Source: Acanthaster planci
Lineage: Eukaryota; Echinodermata; Asteroidea; Valvatida; Acanthasteridae
Reading direction: 5' to 3'
Length of the DNA: 62,534 nucleotides
Assembly: GCF_001949145.1 (NCBI RefSeq)
Contig: NW_019091567.1
Coordinates: forward strand, 328,487 to 391,020
Both the position numbers and the translations under genes were made by a program. Below, one piece after another: positions 13,601 to 25,600 of the stretch; positions within the stretch are counted from its first letter, which is position 1; every line of letters starts with the position of its first letter. Below the pieces are notes generated by a model. That model had not been told where the DNA came from. It made no database searches and worked only from the letters and a program-made list of their open reading frames with translations.

Positions 13601-16600
13601 TGAAAGGTCCGTTATTGAGTACCTTGGCCCAAGACCACTATGCCCTGAATGCACCGACCACTGCGCTGAATGCTCAAAGGGTCCTACGGGCCCTGCAGCT
13701 CCCACGAGCCATCCTGCTAGAAGGCTCTCCTGGCGTTGGGAAGACCAGTCTGGTGTCTGCAATTGCCAAGGCCTCTGGGCACGAGCTGGTCAGGATTAAC
13801 CTCTCGGAGCAGACTGTAAGTGGGTCGAGCATGTTTGACGGTTTCTTCGCATTCATGTAAGGACCTGTTGCTTTTTGCTTAGGTGTTTATGCATGGAAAG
13901 GATGTGAATTGAGTGTGACCACTTTTTCACGGAATGTGCACAAATATATTTGCAATACTCTCGTAATAGGGAATTCTGCTGAAGAATTTTCATGGGCCTA
14001 AGTCTGTGCACGAATCAACTGGCCATAGAGGCTTTGCATGGTAGCCATCTTGCTGGGCAGTTCTTTTGCTCCACAAACCTACCTTGTGCATACCCTGTGG
14101 AACAAAAATCGCTGACCTGCAAGATGACGGCCATGCAAACCCTCCATAGCGTTACTTCGTGATTTCAGCTGCTTGCCATTGCCGCCAGCCATGGATGCTA
14201 GCCATTGGCTTCCTTACACACAATTGTTATTTCCACCCACAGCCAGAACTTTGGACATGGCTTGATTTTTTTTCAGTTAAATGCGCACAAATATATTTCC
14301 TATGAATGGAATGCACCTGAGCAAATTGTCCAACTCTCAACTGAATGTACACATTGTCTTTGGGTGAGAGGAATGCATTTCACCAACTTTGTTATTCTCA
14401 TTTTTCGACTGAAATGGTACAGAGTTGCTTATTCTGAATGTGGTCTTCTGTACTCTGCTGTATTTCCAAACCCCTCGACAGCATGGAGCAGTTTAGTGAC
14501 AGACCGGCTAACAGCCTCATGAATATTGCCTGTTCATACTGGCACTTATGCTTTTGTTGTTGTGGCTGTTTCAGGATGTGACCGACTTGTTCGGTGCTGA
14601 CTTGCCTGTGGAGGGAGGTGCAGGTGGTCAGTTTGCCTGGCGGGACGGACCGCTGCTCAGAGCCCTGCAAGGAGGCCACTGGATTGTCCTGGATGAGGTA
14701 TGCTGGCCCAACACTATGGCTAGATTTAGTTTGATTTCCATGAAATCTTGTCCAGCCTGAAGTTCATTTTGTATTATGGGTTTTGCCCTTTTCACAGATG
14801 TGTATGCAGAACACTGTCCGCTCTGTGTTTGTCGGAGAGCTTTCGAAAAAATTCACAGATTATTAGGGGGGGAATGGAACCCCTGACCTGCTCACTAGCG
14901 TAGACATCTTAAACATTCCCACCAAGAGTCCCACCTGTATTAAAAATTAACATCTCCTGACGCAAAGTACATCTTCAAACAGCCTCAAGCCGTGCAATTA
15001 CCTCTGGGATCATTTGACTGGGCAGATATTAACTGCTGGCTTCTTTTTTTGACAGTTAAACCTTGCCTCGCAATCCGTCCTAGAAGGCCTCAATGCTTGT
15101 CTGGACCACCGGGCGGAGGTGTACGTTCCAGAGCTGGGCCGAACCTTCCACATTCAGCACGAGAGGACGCGACTTTTTGCCTGCCAGAACCCGTTGAAAC
15201 AAGGCGGAGGCCGGAAGGGACTGCCACGTTCCTTCCTCAACCGATTCACACAGGCAAGTTATTAATTAAAAGATTCTACTAGGGAATTTTCCTCGTTATA
15301 AAAACAGCTGACATTGATTAAGTCAAAGATTTTTGATGGGATTTTCTTTATTTTTGGTGCTGTGATTTTTAATATTAGGCTTTCCTCAACTGTAAAAATA
15401 GGTGCACGGATCTTATGCCAGCTGGTCAGCAGCAGTGCACACACCTGCCTTTTTAAAAAAATGCACCTGCCTTTTTTTTTCAAAACTTGTCACTTTCCTC
15501 ATTTATTTATTTAGGTGTACGTTGAGCCCCTGACTTCAGGAGATTTGCTTTTCATAGCACACACTATGTATCCCATGATGAGCTCGCAGGTTTTGGAAAA
15601 GATGGTGGCATTCAACAAGCAGGTAAAAGTTTGGATATAATCTGACAAAACAAGTCATACATTGCAAGAGTCGACTTTTTTGTCAGTGCAGAATACTGGA
15701 ATACATATGCAAAGATTGGGATTGTAGAGGAATTGTAAGGGTTTCGCTCAGCTTTCCCCGAGAGAGATGCAAGACAAAGCCTGTCATTATTGAAGAGCAG
15801 ATCCATGTTGATGGATCAAAATGAGCCTTCTGTCTTTGCAATGCATGTGAACGGCATGTTTCCATGGAGCTTATTGATTAGATTTTTGGGGGGGTGGAAA
15901 TTTCAGCCTGCATGGGTGTCAGGCAACGGTTGTCAAATTATAGTAACCTGGATCACAAAATGCTCTTGTAACTTTCGTCTTGAAGAAAAAGGATGGAGAT
16001 GAATTTCATTGTAACTGATCCCCTGAGAATCCGCACCCTCCAATTGTTCACAAGTACAGTGACGCTGATTACCGGTTTGTCATATTGAAGAGGGACGAGT
16101 GCACGTAGTAGACATGGATTCCACCAAACCAAGACTGAAATTGGTGGATTTGTTGGAATTTGAAGCTTTTGCATGCCCTGACCACGGCAGTACCCACATA
16201 AAGTCGTCTCGGTTTTTTTTTTAACAGCTTTACCAGGACACCATGGTGGACGGCCTTTGGGGTCAGCGAGGTGGGCCCTGGGAGTTTAACCTGCGTGACC
16301 TTTTCCGCTGGTGTGACCTCATGGTGCGTGACCAGCGGCACGGACGATGGCAACCCGGCCAGCATGTGGGGCTGATCTATAGGGACAGGATGCGCAGCCA
16401 ACAGGATAAACAGAAGGCGAGTAAAGGAAAAAGCATGGTGTCGTTTCCAAAACAGATTTGACATTTGCACTATAAGAATTTCCTGTAGCCCACTAACAGT
16501 ATTCAAAGGTATTGGCTATCGCTAGCATCTCGCAAACTTTTCAGTGAAGGAAATTCAATGTATTCAAGGATTCAGTGCAGCATCCATTGTTCCCACCTTC

Positions 16601-19600
16601 ACTGTTCCCGCCTCAGCGCTTCACCGAGCTAATCCCTACGTCTGGATCCCTCTCCACACCGTATAAGCTCCACTCCCAGTTAGAATCCTGCAGTCTCCTG
16701 AAGACGGACAGAGTACACTGTTCAAAACGTCGAGCTATTCCCCGGCTCTTCTCAGAGCAGCACATACTCAAGAAAGAGATTGATACGTAGTGCAACCGCA
16801 ATCATTTCACTTTTATTGTGGTTAACTTACCGCACTGATTTTGTAAGGAGCTTTTTTTTTCTGGCGTGTGTAGAAATATTGACGGTGTTAGTTTTCAAAA
16901 CGAATTTTATCCAATATGAATTTGAAGCATGGATGTTGGCTAAAATCAGACAACGTTGAAGTTAACTAACTGACATTTGTACAGTTGGTGTTACGTTGTG
17001 TGTCTTCCTTCCTCTATAGAGCACCGAACTGAATTACGCCACGCGCACTATTATGAGCATAATGGGAACCAACGCGTGAACCAAGACACACATACAGTTG
17101 TCGTTTGCTATTCACTTGCTGGTTTGAATGACGTTATGCTCTGGTGTTCTGCTGTGCTCTCCAGTTTACACATCACACCTTAGTATTGTTTGCCATGATT
17201 GCTTAGACAAATATTGCCTTTTCCCAATTAAACGACCACCCAAAACAAAAGAAGCAGGTAATTGAAGACATTGAGGCATAGAAAGACTTGAGTCTTGTTT
17301 CATAGTTTTCATCAAGCAGTGTTTCTTTTATTACGTTTTATTCATTTTGCTTTTGGCATCTTTAGGTTCAAGATCTATTCCAAACGGTATTTGGAGATGA
17401 CTTTGGAGATGTCTATGAGGGTAGCAGACAAGTTCACATTACACCTGTTTCTGTCCAGGTATGAATATTAAACCAATTGTTGATGGTGATGCAAGTGCAA
17501 AGGACCAGTACCAGTAAACATTTTTTGGAAAAATATTTAAAATGTTCACCCAGAATCTTGTTCTTTTTTCAATAAAGTTGATTCACAAAGAAAGTCGTCT
17601 CTGAGTGAAATTTCTGTGGTTTCTTTGGCAGGTCGGTCACTCGTTCCTCGGGAGAAAGGACCACATTCCTAGCTCCTATCCCGGCCAGAGAATCCCCCTT
17701 CAATTGCTCCATCACTGCCTGGATCCACTGGAGTCAGTCATGAAATGTGTGGAGATGAACTGGATGACCATACTGGTAAAAGCCGGCAAGACCTAGCTGC
17801 CTTCAGCAGATAATGCAAGGCCTTCTCGTATATTTTGATGGTCCAGAAGAATGTTTAAGGCCACAGGTTTAGGTGTTTGAAAGAGCATTCAGTGTTAGGC
17901 GGAACCTGTCACCAGCATAATTTGATAAGTGCTGATCGTTTGACGATGTCCCACAACCCGTCAGAAAACTTCACAGTTGACTTCAGTTGAAACTCAAATC
18001 CGTACCTGCTTGAATAAAAAGTGGCTTGGCAACTACACCCTGTGTTTGGTTCATTCAAAAGAATATGTTTCCCCCTCGATGCCATTTAATTAAACAGCAT
18101 GTAGGAATAGAGGATTCTGTTGGCGTTAACGGTGGCAGTGAGTTTGGTTCAGTCAGAAACATGCTGATAGTTAACCCAGCTTTGCAGTAGGTTTTTGTCA
18201 AATTTAGCATTCTGACCATGATGAAATTTTCACATTTAACCCAGGTTGGTCCGAGTGCTAGTGGTAAGACATCCCTGGTTCACCTCCTTGGTCACCTGAC
18301 TGGTCACATGGTGCAAGTCCTGGCCATGAACAGCTCCATGGATACAACTGAGTTGCTAGGAGGTTTCGAGCAGGTGAGATGAGAAATGGAAAAGTTGTTC
18401 CCAGTCCGTTCTTGTAATTCTTACCTGGGGAAAAATGATGTAACAAGATCTTTTTTGTGCTTTTTTTGACAGGCCGATTTGAACAGGCACTGGGAGAAAG
18501 CTCTGCAGTCTCTGCATCTTGTCGTCATGGAAACAGAGAGGCATCTCCTATTGGCTGACAGTGTGGACATATCCCAACATGCATCGCAGCTCATGGCCAG
18601 TTGGGGTGCTCTTAACAGCATGTGCAAAAAAGGTTTCATTTGATAAATCCATCTCTTTTCTTGTTAGACAAATTGTGCCTATTACTTTCTGTATTGGTAT
18701 CCAGAAATTAGGGGTCCAAAAACATTTTTGTGTCCCAGTTACATCTGACCTTTGTTATTTGACTTGGAAATATCACCGGAAAATGATTTCAAACTTTTAC
18801 TATGTGTTTGGCAGGTAATTTGCAGTCATTCATCACTCTTGGAAATTAGAAAATGTGTTCTGAACTTACAAAAATCATAGGTCAGATGTGACAGGGACAC
18901 GAAAAAAATGGACCCCTAATTTCTGGAATTACCCATATGGGGACCATCTCCCAGCAGACTGGCCTGAATTGCTGATCGTTTGGATTTCCCACAGGATCTC
19001 AAGGAGAACGGGATAACCTCTCTAGCTCGTCCGGTGAGCAGCTGTCGGAGAGAAAGCTTGACATGTTTGAGCAGGTGTTGGACGAGGTCCGTAGTGCGGT
19101 CCAGAGATATGCACCAGAGACAGACATGAGTAAGAAAAATGCTGTGCTTCATTCCTTACATAAGCACGCCTCACATCACAGAGATTTTGAATCTTGGTAG
19201 GTCTGGTTCGGTTGTGTACTCCTTGGCAACGTTCTACTCGAGGGAAACCCTTAGCGCGTAGATCGTAGCCGTCGTGCAATTGTAGGGATTGTGTCCATAA
19301 GCAGGTCATTTTACCGACAATAGCTTTAAATCCTTGTTTGCCATTGGATAGTGGTGAATTGATGTAAAAACATGATGAATCCACTCTTTGGTAACGTGTG
19401 CTTTCCCATGGGGGCTTGAGGGATCATGTCCTACCTCACAACCACAGGGAAGTGCATCAAGTGAGTGTAAACAAAGTGAGACGTCACTATGTTATAGGTC
19501 TGTGAGCCAGATTGGTATTTAAAAAAAAACAAGGTAATTTGGAAAAAAACAGGCACAGGAATCTGCGTAGGGTCGCACTGATTGGGCAGACCTTGCGCGC

Positions 19601-22600
19601 CTATTCAAGTAACCTCAGACATGCTTCATTTTTACATGCGCTGTTTGAATACCAAACTGGCTCATTGGAGATTTAGTAAACAGGAAAAAAAAATTGGGTC
19701 TGGAAAAACCATGGCAAAATTACAACGAAAATGAAAAAGCACAGTTTCCTCAGACTTACTCAGGTTTGGTTTACATTACACGCATTAAAGAAACAAAAGA
19801 AGTGTTGTTCTACATGTCCTCATTGTGGAAATTCAGGGAAATTTCTCATCTGACACAAATTGTCTTTTAATGAAAACCACTGCTATATCTAATTTTCAGT
19901 ATTGTGACTTCTTGCCAATCCGTTTTCCTCTTCCAGATGAGAAAGTCGAGCATCTGACTGCCGCAGTTGCCCAGTTGAGAGCGAGGCTTGCAAAGGACGA
20001 TCGCACCATTCGGCAAGGCGGGGGTGGCAAATTTGAGTGGGTGGATGGGCTGCTGGTCCAGGCATTGAAGAACGGCGACTGGCTGCTGATTGACAACGTC
20101 AACTTTTGCAGGTACCGCCATTTTTTTGGTCGGTTTTTAGATTTATCTGTGTATGCAGTTGATAAATAAATGATAAAGATAATTCTTGAGAACTTTCTCA
20201 AAATACTGCAAACATATGTGGACTAACCCTCCTTTGGTTTTACAGCACAAATATGCACTAGTGCCCACAGTCAGTCTCTTGNNNNNNNNNNNNNNNNNNN
20301 NNNNNNNNNNNNNNNNNNNNNNNNNNNNNNNNNNNNNNNNNNNNNNNNNNNNNNNNNNNNNNNNNNNNNNNNNNNNNNNNNNNNNNNNNNNNNNNNNNNN
20401 NNNNNNNNNNNNNNNNNNNNNNNNNNNNNNNNNNNNNNNNNNNNNNNNNNNNNNNNNNNNNNNNNNNNNNNNNNNNNNNNNNNNNNNNNNNNNNNNNNNN
20501 NNNNNNNNNNNNNNNNNNNNNNNNNNNNNNNNNNNNNNNNNNNNNNNNNNNNNNNNNNNNNNNNNNNNNNNNNNNNNNNNNNNNNNNNNNNNNNNNNNNN
20601 NNNNNNNNNNNNNNNNNNNNNNNNNNNNNNNAGATCTCCCGGGCCATGCGCAACCGAGGGGTGGAGGTGTACATCGTGGGAGAGGTACGTTGGCGGGTGC
20701 CCGCGCCACTCTGCAATGCAGTCGGGGAAGATTGTCAACTGCACCCCTTCCCCGGAAGACTTCAAAATTATTTGGAAATTGAAAATCTAGGCCTGTCAGG
20801 GCTAAATTTCAGTGAATATGATTTAAATGAACATTATGTGCAGTGTATTTTGTTGGTACTTGATATGTAGGCAGAGTTATGGTTCCTCATCTTGCAAGCT
20901 TTGAACACAGGAAAATAACTCTAGCTGGTGATATCGTGTCTTCAGTTTTCATCTGCTTCACTTTATGCCCGATTCTTACAGAACCCGTTTTGACGAACAT
21001 CCTATCTTAATTTGGTTAGAATGTTTGATGAGAAATGCTCATTCCGAACTAAAGCAAAATCCCATATTATTACTTGTTTCCCCACACCCAGGGTTTTCGG
21101 CGTCATGTTTCATATTTGTGAAATTTTCTTTTGCAGCCAGCCTTGGTCACAAAAACAACAATTCGGCCACAAAAATCTGAAGATTGTCTATTCTGGAATT
21201 CTGTTTCAGAATGAAGGTGGTGCCTATGACCGAGTGGATCTCCTAGCCTTGCTGAACGGCATCGGACTGTCGGGAAACCAGACCACCAGAACCTTACTGG
21301 AGCTTCATGAAGATATCAAACACAGCATGCCAGGTAAGGCTGTATGGTCAAAGTTCGGTGTTTTGTTGGTTCTGCGTTTTAAATTGCAATTGAAATCATG
21401 TAAGATAAGTTTGAAAACTTTGTACAAAGTCTCTGTTTCTCTGTTTAATTTTTGTTATTTCACTGAAGCAAACAAGCTTTAACGGCTTATCTTTAGAGAC
21501 AGACTTTACAAGGTCTGTTGGCTTTTGCTTTTCAGTTCTTCGCCATTGTCAGTATAAAGAGAACAGCTCATGCTGTGTTAAAGAACAGAGTTCCAACTTC
21601 TGTGCTAATGTCACTTTTTTAACCGCTATTTTGTAAGTAGAATAGCACAGAAAATAGGATGGCAAAAGTTCTAATCCAGTGTAAAGAATTCTCACAATGA
21701 AGTGTTTTGGAAATCTGAAGTCAAAAATAAATGGATTTGTATAGAGTTTAAAGTTAGTATGCACCATTGTGATCTTATTAACGAGGAGTTCTCTTTGTGT
21801 AAAAAAGCCACCATCTTACTGTCGGCCGTTAAGATGATGGTGTTGCCCAAACTACTAACATTGGACAACATGGCTGCCCTTTCCAAGTTCATTACATTTA
21901 GAGACCTTTTTATTTTTGAGATAAACTGCAATTTCCCAGCATTTGACCTGGGAGCCACAATTGCTTTTTGCCCATAATTGATTGAAAGTTACCACATTTT
22001 CCAATTGAGAAAGTGTTTGGGATGTGCCCTCATCACCAATCAATGGTTTTCGACTGTCATTATGTGAATATACGGTCATGAATGCATGTTGCCATGGCAA
22101 CAGTAACGTGATTGCAGAGTGCAGTGTTTTCTAATCGATAAATTCACAGCATTTTATTGTTGAAGAAAGGCTCAGAACTTTAAGATAAATTTGCCAACCA
22201 CTCAAGGCTGTGAAAAATGTGCACTTTTTTGGGGGGGGCCACTGTACTGCAGATGGACCTCAGATGCTTTGTCCAAGACTCAGGAATGGCCTATGGTCCA
22301 TGGATTTTTGCAAGAAAATTTACACGAACTGAACTCTGGGCATCGCAAACGAATCACATTTTTCTTGATAATTCTCAAAGCGTTGAATTTGAAAATGTGA
22401 AACAAGTCAATTACAGCCATAAGCATGGTTTCTACCACCTTTAAGTTTGTAACATAAGATAATACATTTCAGTTGGAAATAAATCTAGCGTTTCGTAATC
22501 CATCGTAAGTGTTTTCATAATCTTTCAAAGAGTGGTCCAATCATTATCAGTCCTCTAGAAGTAGGTGAATGCTAAGTGCGTCTATGAAAGACGTACATCC

Positions 22601-25600
22601 CCCAAATTAGAGCATTAGGCCAGTTGTGTTCAGGTCATGCATATGCATGTAGATGAATCAAATGCGATGGTAAACTTTCACTGTGAGTTTATCAGCAACA
22701 GCAAGTTCTCCATTAGGCGTCAGTGCCATGCTTAATGGATTACATAGACCCAGTGCTAAGCAGCCTAGGTACTCCCCGACAGGGTTGAAGTAATAAATCC
22801 CGGACTGGTCCTTCTCGTCCAAGTGGCCGGCCACGAAGATATCCCCTGTCAGGCTACAGCATATGCCGGTTGGATTCCTGAACTTGGCCCGGGCGAGGGT
22901 GTCCACGGAAAAAATCACCCTGCCGTCGTAGTCAACGGACGTCAGTCTGTTGTCCGCATAACTGCTGTAGATCAAGCAGCGGTTGGGGCAGAGACTCACA
23001 GCAAGTTGGTTCTCTACCGTCGGTGAGGGGATTGTGCATATGAGAGTGCCGTCTGTTATGTGGAGGGTTATTACTCCTCGCCCGCGGTCACCAACTGCTA
23101 TTTGGTCTTCTTGGTCAACGGCCAGAGCCGTGAGATTAGTCTGGGACTCGCCTTCCTTGTCCCCGCGGGATGGCATGAACTGGAAGAGGTACTTCAAGTC
23201 CTTGTCAAACACCATCACTTGGGGACTGTCGATGATGATGAGCTGGTCCAGGGTGTTGATGCAGACGCTGAATGGTTTGCGTAGCTTCTCCATCTGCACA
23301 CCCACCGAGTTGCGGCGCTGCTCTCTCCCCTTGGGATCGGTGATCACAACGAGGAAGTTCCTCTCAGAATCGACCACGGCGATGTGGCCCCTGGAATTGG
23401 CTGCCACTCCCCTGGCCATCTTGAAGTTACCAAACTCTTTAGTCAGCTTCCACTGCTCCTCTAGCAGCAGGGTGCCGAGGGGTTCTACGATCGGGGCGCT
23501 ACCAGGCTCAAAGTCCAGATATGACAGTCCGTGGAGGAGGCTATGATCCTGGTAATGCACAGCCTTGACGCCCTGGATCCCACTTAATACTGTCTTCTTT
23601 TTGGCCAGCAGCTCATAGGTGTTGGCTTTGACTACAAAGCTCCTCACCATATCCAGTCTTCGCTCCGTATTGTCCAGAATCTGCTGTTGATTTGTCAGCG
23701 AGATATCAATCTCCACCGCCCTCTTCTGTTTGATTTGGTCAATTCTGTCTTGAAGGATCTTCTCCTGTTGCTGAATGCACGCATAGTACTCATTAGCTTT
23801 CTCTGAAACTTTCCTCTTGGCCTGGATGATTAGGGATTCCAGTCTGTCTCGGGAGTGCTGCGTGGAATCCCTTGCAGATTTCTGCTCCAGCCGTACATGT
23901 TCTACCTTAGCCAACTGCTTGTCGATTTCCTGCCTGAAGGATTGTGTGGCTTCTTCCACGCTGACATACCGGTGCTCCGGCTGGCTGTGAGCGACCACAG
24001 TGCAGGCAGCGCAGATGAGCACCTGGCATGTCTCACAGAAGAAGGACAGATCCTGGCCGGTGTGGTTGCTGCATTTGGGGATGTCCTTGGAAGCCATCAG
24101 GTCCACGTCGTGTAGCGCCAGCACCTTGTGGGAGCGCATCTTCAGCATGCGCTGGTGAGCATCCTGGCAGTCCCGGCAGAGGTAATCCTCGCAGTCCACA
24201 CACCGGGACACGGCCTCCTGACCCAGGTCGCAGGCCTCGCACATTACCTTTGACCTTGGAGCCGCCTCCTCCTCTTCGTCGACCACCATCAGGGAGGCAA
24301 GCGAGGAGCAGCTGACCAGGCCGTCGATCCCCTGCTCGGGGAGAATCGTGTTTTGCTTGCAGACGGGGCACTGGATGTTGACAGGATTGCGATGCTTGTT
24401 AGGCAGGATGTCCTCCAGGCATTTCAAGCAGTAGCTATGGAGGCAGTCCAGCATCTTGGGCTCGGTAAACCTCTGGAGGCAGATGGGGCAGTGCTCCAGG
24501 GGGTCATGGTTCAAATTGCCTGTCTCGCCAGATTCCTGTACTGGTGCTCCAGTGGCCATTGCGGCACCTAAAAAGAATCAGATGTTGAATGTTGATACAG
24601 TTATATCTGTGAAATACAGGTAGATACCGAAGCTGAGAGGTGTTTGACCAAAACTTTTTTGAGTGCCAGTTGTCAAAAATTTTAAGCAATAAGAAATGAA
24701 GCAATGATAGTTTAAATGATTTTTTTTCTATATCTTTCCGCATGTGTGCCAGAAGAGATCTGCCGAATTGACGACTGAGATTGATATTTATGAGGGCATC
24801 TTCAATTATGAAAAGATCACTAATATTTGCAGTTTGCAATTAATAATGCAGTGATTGCAAAGGGGATTACAGGAAGCAAATGTTGGAGTCTGTTGTGAAT
24901 AAAAATGAAATTTCATTGAAATTGAACTTCTTGTAGCAAAATAATGTGGCTCAGAAGAGTATTCCAGTACAACGTTCAATCAGCATCCATCCTTTCATCT
25001 TGCCGTTTGTAGCACTCAGTTGTGGTTATCCTATCTCACCTTTGATGGTTTCCCCTCGCACAGTCAGAAGCTGTTCCTGACAGGTGCCACCTGCAGCATA
25101 CCTCAGTTGGTTCCCTGTACACATATGTGCATTCCTGAATGGAGCCCACTGACTCTTTGTCACATGCCGTCACTCACTAGGAACAGCCGACTCTGTCGCA
25201 ATAGCAGGGACTTGGTTCACTGAGCTAGACATGCACTTACACAATGGAACACATCCACTGCATGTGGTGGAGTTCACGGCCAAACCGGAGTGAATTTATC
25301 TGCCAAAGTGTGTACAGAGGTTATCTCTGTACACATATTTTGATTCCTGTATTTAATAGTGTGCACAGGTACATGTACATGCATTGATCATTGTGTGGTA
25401 ATAGGGATCATGGACAGGACACAGCTCAATTGATTTTGTTGTTTGCTGAAGTGTGTTGAACTATTGCATGAGTCACATGTCAATATGTGAATTTGAACAT
25501 TTGAAGTACCAAAGATATAGGTATCATAGGATTGTATTCACAAGTTGTGTTCAATCAATTTTCATTCCATTTTGTCCGAGTCAGACTAAAGTTGGCAGGT

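Noticed and set aside
23855-24371. Several overlapping frames of 86-112 codons on both strands at the TRIM 5' end
   Set aside because: They are shadows of the GC-rich RING/B-box coding sequence.
25310-25338. Perfect 11-bp hairpin (tgtgtacagag / ctctgtacaca) as a regulatory RNA
   Set aside because: It is short, isolated, and similar palindromes based on gtaca/tgtac are common throughout these introns.
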